Position numbers and translations under genes: made by a program
The notes under the pieces: model-generated
Databases searched by the model: none
What the model saw: only the letters and a program-made list of their open reading frames with translations
Told to the model about the DNA's origin: nothing
Source: CAVIQK01 sp964613035
GTDB taxonomy: Bacteria; Bacillota; Clostridia; Christensenellales; DTU072
Length of the DNA stretch: 58,963 bases
Assembly (NCBI GenBank): GCA_964613035.1
Contig: CAZTFQ010000012.1
Span: forward strand, 1 to 58,963
Direction: 5' to 3'
Part shown: piece after piece, positions 1-8,135 of the stretch
Layout: each line of letters opens with the position of its first letter
Numbering within the stretch: the first letter of the stretch is position 1

Positions 1-1
1 C

Positions 2-1981
2 TATTGTAGCGGACTAAAAAGTATAACCATCCCTGACAGTGTTACAAGTATAGGTGATCATGCCTTCTACTATTGTAGCGGACTAAAAAGTATAACCGTA
101 GAGGAAGGTAACAACTTATATCATAGTGAAGGCAATTGTCTTATAGAGACTGCTTCTAATACTCTTATAGAAGGATGCAATAATAGTATTATTCCTACAG
201 ACAGTAGTGTTACGAGTATAGGTAATTCTGCCTTCTCAGGTTGTAGCGGACTCACTAGTATAATTATTCCCGACAGTATTACGAGTATAGGTAGTTATGC
301 CTTCTACGATTGTAGCGGACTCACTAGTATAATTATTCCCGACAGTGTTACGAGTATAGATGAAACAGCTTTCAGCTCTTGTAGCGGACTAGAAAGTATA
401 ATCGTAGCCGAAGGTAACAGCAAATATCATAGCGACGGTAATTGTATAATAAAGACTGCTTCTAAGACTCTTGTACTAGGATGCAAGAAAAGTATCATTA
501 CTACAGACGGTAGTGTTACGAATATAGGTCGTTACGCCTTCTCGGGTTGTAGCGGACTTACTAGTATAACTATCCCCGACAGTGTTACGAGTATAGGTAA
601 CTATGCCTTCTCCGAATGTAGAGGACTCACTAATATAACAGTATCCGAAGATAATCCCAATTATTCTTCTCAAGATGGTATTCTCTATAATAAGAATAAA
701 ACAGAATTTATATATATACCTAAAAACATTCAAGGTGACGTTACTATTCCTAATAGTATTACAAATATAGGTAGCGATACATTCTATAATTGTAGTAGAC
801 TCTCTAGTATTACAGTATCAGAAGATAATCCTAATTACTCTTCTCAAGACGGTATTCTTTATAATAAGGAGAAAACTGTATTTATACTCATACCACAAAA
901 TATTCAAGGGGCTGTTACTATTCCTCATAATATATCTAGTATTGACGATAAAACATTTAACAACTATACCGAAATCACTAGTATAACTATCGGTAATGGT
1001 GTTAAATATATAGGAGAATATGCTTTCTCTGGTTGCCAAAAACTTAGCAGTATAATCATTGAAAGCAATGTTGCATGGATAGGAAAAAATGCTTTTTCCG
1101 ATACAGCATGGTATAATAATCAACCCGACGGATTAGTATATGTAGGCAAATACCTTTATAAATATAAAGGTACTATGCCCGATAATACTTCTATTACGCT
1201 AGCCGAAAACACTCTAGGTATCGCAGATGAAGCTTTTTACAGATGTAGCGGGCTGACTAATATAGATATTCCATATGGAATGATTGTTATTGGCAACTAT
1301 GCTTTTCATGGTTGCAAATTAAAAAGTTTATCTCTTCCAAACTCTATTGCTTACATTGGCGAATATGCTTTTTGGTGTAACTCATTATTAAATATAACAA
1401 TTCCTGGTAGTGTTAAAACTATAGGTGAGCATGCATTTATGGGATGTTCAACAAAAGAATTAACAATCCTTGATGGCGTTGAGCGAATTGAAAGAGACGC
1501 TTTTTATGGTTGCCGGCAATTAACAACAGTATATCTTCCTGATAGTATTATACACATAGACGAAACAATATTTGGAGAATGTAGCAAACTTTCAAGTATA
1601 GTCCTTCCCGACAGCATAACAAATATCCCCCAATATTTATTTTGGAATTGTGACAAACTTGTTAATGTTACAACCGGCAATAGTGTTAAAACTATAAATC
1701 AAAATGCATTCTATAGATGTTATGAACTCGCTAGTATAACTATCGGTAACAGTGTTACCAGTATTGGTAAAAATACCTTCCTGCGTTGTAATAAACTTAA
1801 AAATATAGTAATAGATTCTAGCACGATAGCAGGATTAAGTACTTCTGATAGTAATTTATTATCTTATGCTGAGACGGTATACGTAAAAGAGGGGCTGACG
1901 GTCGGTAGTTATATAACGGATAGATTCACTATCGCCGAGAGCTCGGATATGGAAGGATATCAGATGTATATCAAGAATTAA
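2..1981 (+). CDS. BspA-like leucine-rich repeat protein (5' end outside window)
   Basis: The reading frame is open from the first bases of the window to the stop at 1979-1981, so about 659 C-terminal residues are visible and the start lies upstream. An internal ATG at 1175 is not the real start, because the same repeat pattern continues in frame on both sides. The protein is a chain of roughly 23-residue repeats of the type CSGLTSITIPDSVTSIG.YAF, the hallmark of the BspA/LRR_5 family of surface proteins. Two stretches carry a longer insert (SEDNPNYSSQDGILYNK, near 660 and 830). No cell-wall sorting signal or membrane anchor is seen at the C-terminus. The N-terminal repeats are nearly identical at DNA level (1-30 and 70-97; 241-276 and 311-346), while the C-terminal ones are diverged. 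Such proteins usually mediate adhesion; the role here is inferred. Confidence 0.85.
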   Translation, partial: YCSGLKSITIPDSVTSIGDHAFYYCSGLKSITVEEGNNLYHSEGNCLIETASNTLIEGCNNSIIPTDSSVTSIGNSAFSGCSGLTSIIIPDSITSIGSYAFYDCSGLTSIIIPDSVTSIDETAFSSCSGLESIIVAEGNSKYHSDGNCIIKTASKTLVLGCKKSIITTDGSVTNIGRYAFSGCSGLTSITIPDSVTSIGNYAFSECRGLTNITVSEDNPNYSSQDGILYNKNKTEFIYIPKNIQGDVTIPNSITNIGSDTFYNCSRLSSITVSEDNPNYSSQDGILYNKEKTVFILIPQNIQGAVTIPHNISSIDDKTFNNYTEITSITIGNGVKYIGEYAFSGCQKLSSIIIESNVAWIGKNAFSDTAWYNNQPDGLVYVGKYLYKYKGTMPDNTSITLAENTLGIADEAFYRCSGLTNIDIPYGMIVIGNYAFHGCKLKSLSLPNSIAYIGEYAFWCNSLLNITIPGSVKTIGEHAFMGCSTKELTILDGVERIERDAFYGCRQLTTVYLPDSIIHIDETIFGECSKLSSIVLPDSITNIPQYLFWNCDKLVNVTTGNSVKTINQNAFYRCYELASITIGNSVTSIGKNTFLRCNKLKNIVIDSSTIAGLSTSDSNLLSYAETVYVKEGLTVGSYITDRFTIAESSDMEGYQMYIKN

Positions 1982-2026
1982 CTATAGATAACTTTATATT
2001 CGTCTTGACTAAGGACGGAACAGGAC

Positions 2027-2064
2027 AAAAAACAAGCTCTTCTATACGGAAGGGCTTGTTTTTT
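2027..2064. terminator. Bidirectional intrinsic terminator
   Basis: Hairpin with arms 2027-2042 and 2049-2064: an A-tract and ACAAGC-type stem, a 6-nt loop and a T-tract. It sits between the convergent repeat-protein gene and guaA and has T-runs on both strands. A second small hairpin, GCCTTTC/GAAAGGC at 2095-2111, is closer to the guaA stop. Confidence 0.8.
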
Positions 2065-2125
2065 AGTTATGAGTTATGAGTTTTTAGTTATATTGCCTTT
2101 CGCCGAAAGGCGATCATAGATAATT

Positions 2126-3103
2126 TTATTCCCACTCGATGGTTGCGACGGGCTTGGGGGTGAGGTCGTAGAGGACTCTGTTGATGCCTTTGACTTCAGA
2201 AGTAATTCTGTCGGTTATTTTCTTAAGCACGGCGTAGGGGACTTCTTCTATCGTGGCGGTCATGGCGTCGCGGGTATTGACGGCACGGATGATAACGGGG
2301 TAAGCGTAAGTACGGTTGCCGTTGTCGACGCCGACGGATCTGAAGTCGGGGACTGCGGTGAAGTACTGCCAAACCTGACCTTCTAGACCTGCGTTGCGGA
2401 ATTCTTCTCTCAAAATAGCGTCGGACTCTCTTACGAGCTCGAGTCTGTCTCTGGTGATAGCGCCAAGGCATCTTACTCCGAGACCGGGACCGGGGAACGG
2501 TTGTCTATAGACCATACCGTCGGGGAGACCCAGCTCCTTACCTACTACTCTGACTTCGTCTTTATAGAGTAATTTAAGCGGCTCGACCAATTCAAACTTA
2601 AGGTCCTCGGGAAGACCTCCGACGTTGTGGTGAGCTTTGACGCCGTCGGACTCGAGAATATCGGGATAAATGGTGCCCTGAGCGAGGAATTCTATACCGT
2701 CGAGTTTTCTAGCTTCTTCTTCAAAAACTCTGATAAATTCCGCGCCTATTATTTTACGTTTTTTCTCGGGTTCTGCCACGCCTGCCAATTTATCCAAAAA
2801 TCTATCCACTGCGTCTACGTAGACGAGGTTGGCGTTCATCTGATTACGGAAGACCTCTATGACCTGCTCGGGTTCTCCCTTACGGAGAAGACCGTGATTG
2901 ACGTGGACGCAGACGAGGTTTTTGCCGATAGCCTTGATGAGGAGAGCCGCCACTACGGAGGAGTCGACGCCGCCGGAGAGGGCGAGGAGGACTTTTTTAT
3001 CTCCTACTTGGTTACGGATGGAGGCGATTTCTTGATTTATAAACTCTTTTGCAAGTTCCGGGGAATTGATTCTTGCCATATTTTCGGGTCTCAAGTTGTT
3101 CAT
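2126..3103 (-). CDS. guaA: GMP synthase, ATP-pyrophosphatase subunit without glutaminase domain
   Basis: This enzyme adenylates XMP and aminates it to GMP, the last step of guanine nucleotide synthesis. The PP-loop SGGVDSS is at residues 43-49. The C-terminal dimerisation domain is intact, with QPFPGPGLGVR and the final KPVATIEWE. The protein has 325 residues, against about 510-520 for the usual bacterial GuaA, because the N-terminal class I glutamine amidotransferase domain is absent. It resembles the archaeal two-subunit form, where the glutaminase is a separate gene; none is visible here. An AAGGAG site lies 7-8 nt before the start. It follows the CofE-like gene by 10 nt, so the two are co-transcribed. 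Family assignment is very secure. Whether ammonia or a separate glutaminase supplies nitrogen is unknown. Confidence 0.93.
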   Translation of the reverse strand: MNNLRPENMARINSPELAKEFINQEIASIRNQVGDKKVLLALSGGVDSSVVAALLIKAIGKNLVCVHVNHGLLRKGEPEQVIEVFRNQMNANLVYVDAVDRFLDKLAGVAEPEKKRKIIGAEFIRVFEEEARKLDGIEFLAQGTIYPDILESDGVKAHHNVGGLPEDLKFELVEPLKLLYKDEVRVVGKELGLPDGMVYRQPFPGPGLGVRCLGAITRDRLELVRESDAILREEFRNAGLEGQVWQYFTAVPDFRSVGVDNGNRTYAYPVIIRAVNTRDAMTATIEEVPYAVLKKITDRITSEVKGINRVLYDLTPKPVATIEWE

Positions 3104-3113
3104 GATATTCTCC

Positions 3114-4316
3114 TTAGTTGGTATAATTGTCGAAGTAGCCCTGTACGAGGACGACGGGGGTGCCTTTATCGCCCGAGCCGCTGGTGAGGTCGCACAGAGA
3201 GCCTATGAGGTCGGTGAGCTGTCTGGGGGTGGTGCCTTGGGAAGCCATATTACCGACGAGGTTGCCGTCCTTTTCTTTAATACTCTTTGTAATGGCGTCT
3301 TTAAGAGCCTGACCCGAAAGGGAAGCGAAGTCGTTGTCGGCGAGGTATTTAAGCTTAAGCTCATTGGGTGTACCGATGAGTCCCGAGGTATATGCGGGGG
3401 AGACGACGGGGTCGGCGAGTTCCCAAATTTTGCCTTTGGGGTCCTTAAACGCACCGTCACCGTAGACCATAACTTCCACGTGTTTTCCTGTGGCGTCCAA
3501 AATACGTTGCTGAACGTCGAGGACGAGAGCCGAAGGATCTCTGGGGAAGAGTTTGACTTTATCTTCCGTAGACTTATTGGAACCTAAGAGACCGTATTTT
3601 TCGTTGTATCCGCTGTCGCCTATAGGGGCGGTCATTATTTCGTCGAGTCCTAAGACTATTTTAGCGCCTTTTGCGAGAAGGATACGTTTTGTCCTGGCTC
3701 GGGTATGGATATCGCAGTTGATGACGACGTCGGTATGGTTGAGAATTTCTTTTGCCTGATTGGCGAATATAATCTCGACGTCCGCGCCGCAGCTCTTGAC
3801 GAGGTCCTGATAATACGCGACGTAATCCACGCCGGTAAACTCGTGCTTGTTTTCTCCGAAGAGTTGTCTGTATTTTTCCAATGTAAGGACGTCTGAATAG
3901 GGGTTGATATCGTTGGCGTCCAATTTATCCAACGAAACCAATTCGTTACCGACTTCATCGGAAGGATAACTGAACATAAGAACGAGCTTTTTAACGCCCA
4001 TGGCGATACCTTTTAAGCATATCGCGAAGCGGTTACGGGACAGAATCGGGAATATAACGCCTACAGTGCCGCCACCCGTTTTAGCCTTGACGTCTTCCGC
4101 TATATCGTCGACGGAGCAATAATTGCCCTGAGCTCTTGCGACGATCGATTCCGTAATAGCGATGACGTCTCTATCGTATAGAGGGAAGTGCTCCTGCTCG
4201 CATGCTTCCAGCACACTATCGGTTACTATTCCCGCGAGATCGTCTCCTTGTCTTATAATGGGGCAACGGATACCTCTGGATACCGTACCCACGCGTCGGT
4301 CTTTTCTTTGTTCCAT
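3114..4316 (-). CDS. CofE-like (coenzyme F420-0:L-glutamate ligase family) protein
   Basis: The N-terminal region has the F420_ligase family signature: RGIRCPIIRQGDDL followed by RDVIAITESIVARAQG, matching the GTP/metal-binding half of CofE. CofE joins glutamate to F420-0, but this protein has 400 residues, longer than the about 250-residue archaeal enzyme, and no other F420 gene is visible. The family probably makes an amide bond on a different substrate. It is the first gene of a two-gene operon with guaA (10-nt gap) and has a strong AGGAGG ribosome site and a promoter at 4340-4367. The pairing with a glutaminase-less GMP synthase suggests a link to nucleotide or glutamate metabolism, which is inference only. 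Confidence 0.72.
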   Translation of the reverse strand: MEQRKDRRVGTVSRGIRCPIIRQGDDLAGIVTDSVLEACEQEHFPLYDRDVIAITESIVARAQGNYCSVDDIAEDVKAKTGGGTVGVIFPILSRNRFAICLKGIAMGVKKLVLMFSYPSDEVGNELVSLDKLDANDINPYSDVLTLEKYRQLFGENKHEFTGVDYVAYYQDLVKSCGADVEIIFANQAKEILNHTDVVINCDIHTRARTKRILLAKGAKIVLGLDEIMTAPIGDSGYNEKYGLLGSNKSTEDKVKLFPRDPSALVLDVQQRILDATGKHVEVMVYGDGAFKDPKGKIWELADPVVSPAYTSGLIGTPNELKLKYLADNDFASLSGQALKDAITKSIKEKDGNLVGNMASQGTTPRQLTDLIGSLCDLTSGSGDKGTPVVLVQGYFDNYTN

Positions 4317-4339
4317 AACAGCCTCCTCTGTTATTAAAG

Positions 4340-4367
4340 ATTATACGCATAGTATAATTCGTGACAA
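4340..4367 (-). promoter_or_regulatory. Sigma-A promoter of the cofE-like/guaA operon
   Basis: On the minus strand, -35 TTGTCA (4362-4367), a 16-nt spacer and a perfect -10 TATAAT (4340-4345). Transcription should begin near 4333, giving a short leader that contains the AGGAGG site before the ATG at 4316. Confidence 0.75.
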
Positions 4368-4430
4368 TATTCCGTGTCAAACGCTGACGAAAAAAAATCA
4401 AGCCTATTTACGTTTATTTTCTGGTTTCTA

Positions 4431-4457
4431 TTGCATAAAAAAACGATTGGATATAAA
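4431..4457 (+). promoter_or_regulatory. Possible promoter giving a leaderless transporter mRNA
   Basis: TTGCAT at 4431-4436 and TATAAA at 4452-4457, with a 15-nt spacer. Transcription would start within a few bases of the ATG at 4467. No Shine-Dalgarno sequence precedes that ATG. Confidence 0.35.
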
Positions 4458-4466
4458 ATATAAAAT

Positions 4467-5477
4467 ATGTGCCTGCATACACTTAAAAACAAAACGCCTC
4501 TATACGTACTGTTATTCCTCAGCGTAACAATATCGTGGGGCTTTTGTTTCATCGTTATGGACAAACTGACCGGCGACTGCGGAGTGCCTCCGCTCTTTTT
4601 GGTAGCGGCGAGATTCATTATAGCGGTACTCTTCGTACTGATAATCCGACCGATACTTAAAGTCCCTTCAATCACCGCCACGGAAGTGAAACGAGGAATT
4701 TTTGCCGGACTGGCGATGGCGTCTGGATTCATCTCGCAATGTTTCGGGGCGTCGTTAACCACACCGGACAAATGCGGAATGCTGACGGGGACGTACGTTA
4801 TATTGGTACCGCTGACGCTGATGGTCATCAATAAAAAATTTAATTTCAAAGCGTTGTTAGACGCGATAATATGTCTGATCGGATTCGGTGTGCTATACGA
4901 GATATATAAAGGATTAGGCAGTATCAATCTCGGCGACGGACTGACTCTACTGGGGGCGATGGGCTTCTGCACGCAATTCATCCTGCTGGAAAAGAACGCC
5001 GGCAAGGTACATCCCATCAACTTCGCGCTCGTTCAGCTGACCGTTACGGCTGTTTTAGCGACGGTGTTGTCTCTATCGATAGAAATCCCCTCTTACTCTG
5101 CCGTCACCGATTGGGGGACGGTTGTCGGAGGGCTGTTATTCACGGGAATATTCGGAGCTGGGTACGCCTACGTCGTGCAAAACTTCGTACAATCCAAAAT
5201 GAAAGCGACCGCGGTGTCGGTTATATCGTCTACGGAAGCCGTATTCGCGGTGATGTTTTCTTTGATACTGGGGATCGTAGAGCTGACCTGGTACAGAATA
5301 GTCGGACCTATCATCATAATGCTCGCCCTGCTGTCGGCGAACGTATTGACGGAAGAAAGGATAAAAGAAATCATAATTAAAATCAAAACCAGACCACAAC
5401 GCGTCGCTGAGGCGGAATGCAACGAGTGCGTAGCCGATATCGACACGGTCGACGGAGAAAACGATGAAATCGCTTAA
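4467..5477 (+). CDS. DMT/EamA-family transporter
   Basis: A 336-residue membrane protein with about ten hydrophobic segments arranged as two EamA halves. Typical family features are an SWGFCFIVMDKL start, PDKCGMLTGTYVILVPL at the end of the first half, and STEAVFAVMFSLILG before the last helices. The C-terminal tail is acidic and cytoplasmic. Family members export amino acids or other small metabolites. The gene overlaps the serine dehydratase by 14 nt, which suggests coupled translation and a possible role in amino-acid (serine or threonine) efflux or uptake. That role is inferred from context only. The ATG at 4467 has no ribosome binding site and lies just downstream of a -10-like box, so a leaderless mRNA is possible. 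Confidence 0.85.
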   Translation: MCLHTLKNKTPLYVLLFLSVTISWGFCFIVMDKLTGDCGVPPLFLVAARFIIAVLFVLIIRPILKVPSITATEVKRGIFAGLAMASGFISQCFGASLTTPDKCGMLTGTYVILVPLTLMVINKKFNFKALLDAIICLIGFGVLYEIYKGLGSINLGDGLTLLGAMGFCTQFILLEKNAGKVHPINFALVQLTVTAVLATVLSLSIEIPSYSAVTDWGTVVGGLLFTGIFGAGYAYVVQNFVQSKMKATAVSVISSTEAVFAVMFSLILGIVELTWYRIVGPIIIMLALLSANVLTEERIKEIIIKIKTRPQRVAEAECNECVADIDTVDGENDEIA

Positions 5478-6660
5478 AGAATTATACAAAATAGGCAGAG
5501 GACCGTCCAGTTCTCACACCATGGGACCCGCATATGCCGCAGACATATTTCAAAAGAAATATTCCGACGCGGATTGCTACAAAGTCATAGGATACGGATC
5601 TATTGCTCTTACCGGTGAGGGGCACGGCACGGACAGGGTTTTGAAAAAGACTTTTCGTAAGCCCGTAGAAGTCGTATTCGACGGCATAACGCGTATGATA
5701 CACCCCAACACGCTGGACTTCTTCGCGTATAAAGACGGACACGAGATCGGATACACGAGAGTGTTGTCCGTAGGCGGAGGAAGCATACACTTCGAGGGGA
5801 TGAAAGACGAAGAGACGCCCGACGTATATCCCGAGAAATCTTTCGACGAAATTAAGGCGTACTGCGAAGCGAAAGAAATAAGTATCCCGGAATACGTCAG
5901 AGAGCGTGAAGGAGACGAAATATTCGAATACCTCGGAGAAGTATGGCAACAAATGAAAAGTACTATCAAGGAAGGGCTGTCGACGGACGGCATACTCCCC
6001 GGGGGACTTAATATTTCTCGTAAGGCTAAACTTCTATACAAACAAAATCATATAGACGAGAGTCCGGAGACCAAAGAGAACCGTCTGGTATGCGCGTATG
6101 CGTACGCCGTATCCGAACAAAACGCCGACGGCGGCATAATAGTCACCGCTCCTACTTGCGGAGCGTCCGGAGTACTGCCCGCGGTAATGAAGTACGAGCA
6201 AGACAAACATAAACTGAGCGACGAAGATATCGTCAACGCTCTTGCTACCGCCGGAGTCATCGGCAATCTGGTCAAGACAAACGGGTCCATCAGCGGAGCG
6301 GAATGCGGATGTCAAGCTGAAGTAGGTACGGCTTGTTCTATGGCGGCGGCGGGACTGGCGGAGCTATTCGGAATGGATCTCAATCAGATAGAATACGCCG
6401 CGGAAGTTGCGATGGAACACCACCTGGGACTCACCTGCGATCCTGTCCTAGGGCTGGTACAAATACCGTGTATAGAACGCAACGCCGTAGCCGCGATGAG
6501 AGCCATCAACGCGCTGTCTCTAGCAAACTTCCTCACCAATACGAGAAAAATATCATTCGACCTCATCATAGAGACTATGCTGGAGACCGGCAGAGACCTA
6601 CACGCACGCTACAGAGAAACAAGCGAAGGCGGACTGGCTAAGCTGTATAAACAAAATTAA
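5464..6660 (+). CDS. sdaA: L-serine ammonia-lyase, single-chain iron-sulfur type
   Basis: This enzyme converts L-serine to pyruvate and ammonia using an oxygen-sensitive [4Fe-4S] cluster. The beta-like domain comes first, with the GPSSSHTMGPAYA substrate motif. The alpha-like domain follows, with TAPTCGASGVLP, AECGCQAEVGTACSMA and the cluster/active-site segment TCDPVLGLVQIPCIERN. At 398 residues it is shorter than the about 455-residue E. coli enzymes but has both halves fused. A GGAG sequence inside the upstream transporter gene serves as ribosome site. No terminator lies between its stop and the tRNA-Thr gene. The family assignment is secure and points to anaerobic amino-acid fermentation. 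Confidence 0.95.
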   Translation: MKSLKELYKIGRGPSSSHTMGPAYAADIFQKKYSDADCYKVIGYGSIALTGEGHGTDRVLKKTFRKPVEVVFDGITRMIHPNTLDFFAYKDGHEIGYTRVLSVGGGSIHFEGMKDEETPDVYPEKSFDEIKAYCEAKEISIPEYVREREGDEIFEYLGEVWQQMKSTIKEGLSTDGILPGGLNISRKAKLLYKQNHIDESPETKENRLVCAYAYAVSEQNADGGIIVTAPTCGASGVLPAVMKYEQDKHKLSDEDIVNALATAGVIGNLVKTNGSISGAECGCQAEVGTACSMAAAGLAELFGMDLNQIEYAAEVAMEHHLGLTCDPVLGLVQIPCIERNAVAAMRAINALSLANFLTNTRKISFDLIIETMLETGRDLHARYRETSEGGLAKLYKQN

Positions 6661-6713
6661 AATCGAAAATTACACGATAGATAAAAATTGCAAATAAAAA
6701 TGGCGGATATTAC

Positions 6714-6742
6714 TTTACAAAACAAATAATCCGACCTATAAT
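6714..6742 (+). promoter_or_regulatory. Promoter of tRNA-Thr
   Basis: TTTACA at 6714-6719, a 17-nt spacer and a perfect TATAAT at 6737-6742, 15 nt upstream of the mature tRNA 5' end. Confidence 0.8.
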
Positions 6743-6757
6743 TATATAGCAAAAATT

Positions 6758-6833
6758 GCTGATATAGCTCAGTCGGTAGAGCGATTCACTCGTAATGAAT
6801 AGGTCGAGGGTTCGAATCCCCCTATCAGCTCCA
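6758..6833 (+). tRNA. tRNA-Thr, anticodon CGU
   Basis: A 76-nt cloverleaf with encoded CCA. The acceptor stem GCTGATA/TATCAGC is fully paired. The anticodon loop is CTCGTAA between ATTCA and TGAAT, giving CGU, which reads ACG. The discriminator base is U, as in Bacillus tRNA-Thr. The T-stem GAGGG/CCCCC has one A-C mismatch at 50-64. The antisense strand encodes a typical spurious RGIRTLDLFITSE peptide. Confidence 0.97.
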
Positions 6834-6835
6834 AA

Positions 6836-6964
6836 AGCTCTAAAAGGCACGCTCGGATGAGCGTGTTTTTTATTTGTCTTGAGAGTCGATATGAGTGCTT
6901 GCACGCATAGAAACTATCAAAGCAAATAAAAAACAGTATAACCGTAGGTTGTGCCTTTTAGAGC
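6836..6964. repeat. Long imperfect inverted repeat beside tRNA-Thr
   Basis: GCTCTAAAAGGCAC at 6836-6849 is exactly complementary to 6951-6964. Further inside, a 12-base block reading GTTTTTTATTTG matches the complement of CAAATAAAAAAC near 6923-6934. The whole 129 bp could fold as one long hairpin, with the tRNA terminator hairpin on its left arm. The right arm is the start of the tandem repeat block that follows. Confidence 0.6.
6848..6872 (+). terminator. Intrinsic terminator after tRNA-Thr
   Basis: Perfect 7-bp stem CACGCTC/GAGCGTG with loop GGAT, followed by six T. Confidence 0.85.
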
Positions 6965-7440
6965 GACGAGCTCGCTATACCGCAAGGCTACTTGTAGCCG
7001 CGGATATATCAGCTCCTACATATAAACAATCTATACGTAGTCCGATTGTGCAAAACCGTATTCATATAGCCGAGTAGAAGCAGAATAAAAGAAAATAGCC
7101 GTCATTAGACGGCGGTTATTCGAGAAACGAGCTCGATATACCGCAAGGTCACACAGTGACCGCGGATATATCAGCGACTACATCTTAAATATGCTTTCGG
7201 AGCTAAGAAAAGTGCTTGCACTTTAAAAAGCTACAAAGGCAAAAGAAATGAGCACGGCCATAGGTCGGGGTGTGCCTTTTCGAGCAACGAGCTCGATATA
7301 CCGCAAGGCTACTTGTAGCCGCGGATATATCACAGCGCCTATATAAATATTCTGTGCTTAATCAAATTGTACAAAACCGTATTTATACGGGTGAAAGGAA
7401 TCTGTATAAAAGAAGCTGTCTTGACAGCGGTTATTCGAGC
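6893..7440. repeat. Tandem structured repeat units with covarying hairpins (gene-free block)
   Basis: Two diverged direct units, about 6893-7129 and 7210-7440, share blocks in the same order: AGTGCTTGCAC, CAAAG.CAAA, GTGCCTTTT.GAGC, CGAGCTCG, a long hairpin, ACAAAACCGTATT and CGGTTATTCGAG. Three copies of the hairpin are present (6974-7010, 7135-7172, 7295-7331), each built as GATATA-CCGC-aa-stem-GCGG-ATATATC. The inner stem is GGCTAC/GTAGCC in copies 1 and 3 but GGTCAC/GTGACC in copy 2, so pairing is kept while sequence changes. Short open frames here (6895-7077, 7270-7476) are hairpin sequence and not believable genes. Nothing known is recognised in this 600-bp stretch. Confidence 0.75.
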
Positions 7441-7468
7441 GATATAAAACGAAACACAAAACAAAAAT

Positions 7469-8023
7469 TTAATTGAATATGGTACAGAGAGTATTAAAAC
7501 AATCTCTTAATCTAAGTTGCAACTCTTCCGGTGATTCTTTTGCTCCGGTTTTTAGCCATGCGGTGAGGCATGCGGACGTGCAAGCTGTCATCGTCATCAT
7601 CAAATAGGTCATCTGCTCTCTACTTATCGACAAGTCGGGAAAGAAAAAATCCTTGTTTTCTCCGAGATATTTAGAATGCGCGTTATAAAGAATATCCGCT
7701 CTGTTGCAATCAAGGATTGCTTGCAATAAAGTTTTGTTATTCATCCATTCCTCAATAAATTTCAATGACGTTGCTTTAGGACTGCGATTATCCGTCGGGA
7801 ATTCTTTCCCGACTTTTTCGAAAACGTTGTCGCACAGATATGACAAAACGTCCGCTACGTTGTCGAAGAGCCTATAAAACGTCGCACGCCCTACTTCCGC
7901 GGTTTTTTGGACGTCGGTCACAGTTATTTCTAACAAGTTTTTATTTTTTAAGCATCTTAAAAGTCCTTCTCCTATTCTCCGTGCAGATCTTTTTGCTCTC
8001 AAGTCATCGGAAATGTGATACAT
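7469..8023 (-). CDS. TetR/AcrR-family transcriptional regulator
   Basis: 184 residues. The N-terminal helix-turn-helix reads LEITVTDVQKTAEVGRATFY, a clear TetR DNA-binding signature (residues about 31-52). The ligand domain behind it is of the small C-terminal type seen in Firmicutes regulators of membrane proteins and hydrolases. The gene is divergent from the HXXEE gene, with a large palindrome in the shared promoter. It most likely represses itself and the two-gene operon opposite. The inducer is unknown. Confidence 0.88.
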   Translation of the reverse strand: MYHISDDLRAKRSARRIGEGLLRCLKNKNLLEITVTDVQKTAEVGRATFYRLFDNVADVLSYLCDNVFEKVGKEFPTDNRSPKATSLKFIEEWMNNKTLLQAILDCNRADILYNAHSKYLGENKDFFFPDLSISREQMTYLMMTMTACTSACLTAWLKTGAKESPEELQLRLRDCFNTLCTIFN

Positions 8024-8066
8024 ATTCTCCTCCTTCTGTCCCGTAACGAAAATATAGATACGGAAC

Positions 8067-8100
8067 TATTGTATCATAAAACAATCCTTATGATACAATA
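8067..8100. promoter_or_regulatory. TetR operator and divergent promoter
   Basis: Perfect 13-bp inverted repeat: TATTGTATCATAA (8067-8079), 8-nt spacer, TTATGATACAATA (8088-8100). The arms themselves contain TTGTAT and TACAAT, which could act as -35 and -10 elements in both directions, although with a 19-nt spacing. It lies exactly between the TetR gene and the HXXEE-CocE operon. Confidence 0.8.
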
Positions 8101-8135
8101 ATTTTACAAAAAAAACTTCAAAAGGAAACATTCTA

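Noticed and set aside
6710..6904. A 64-residue minus-strand frame reading RGIRTLDLFITSE
   Set aside because: It is the antisense of tRNA-Thr, a well-known false gene call.
6974..7331. CRISPR-like spacing of three repeats
   Set aside because: The intervals are unequal, the repeats are hairpins within longer homologous units, and there are no cas genes.
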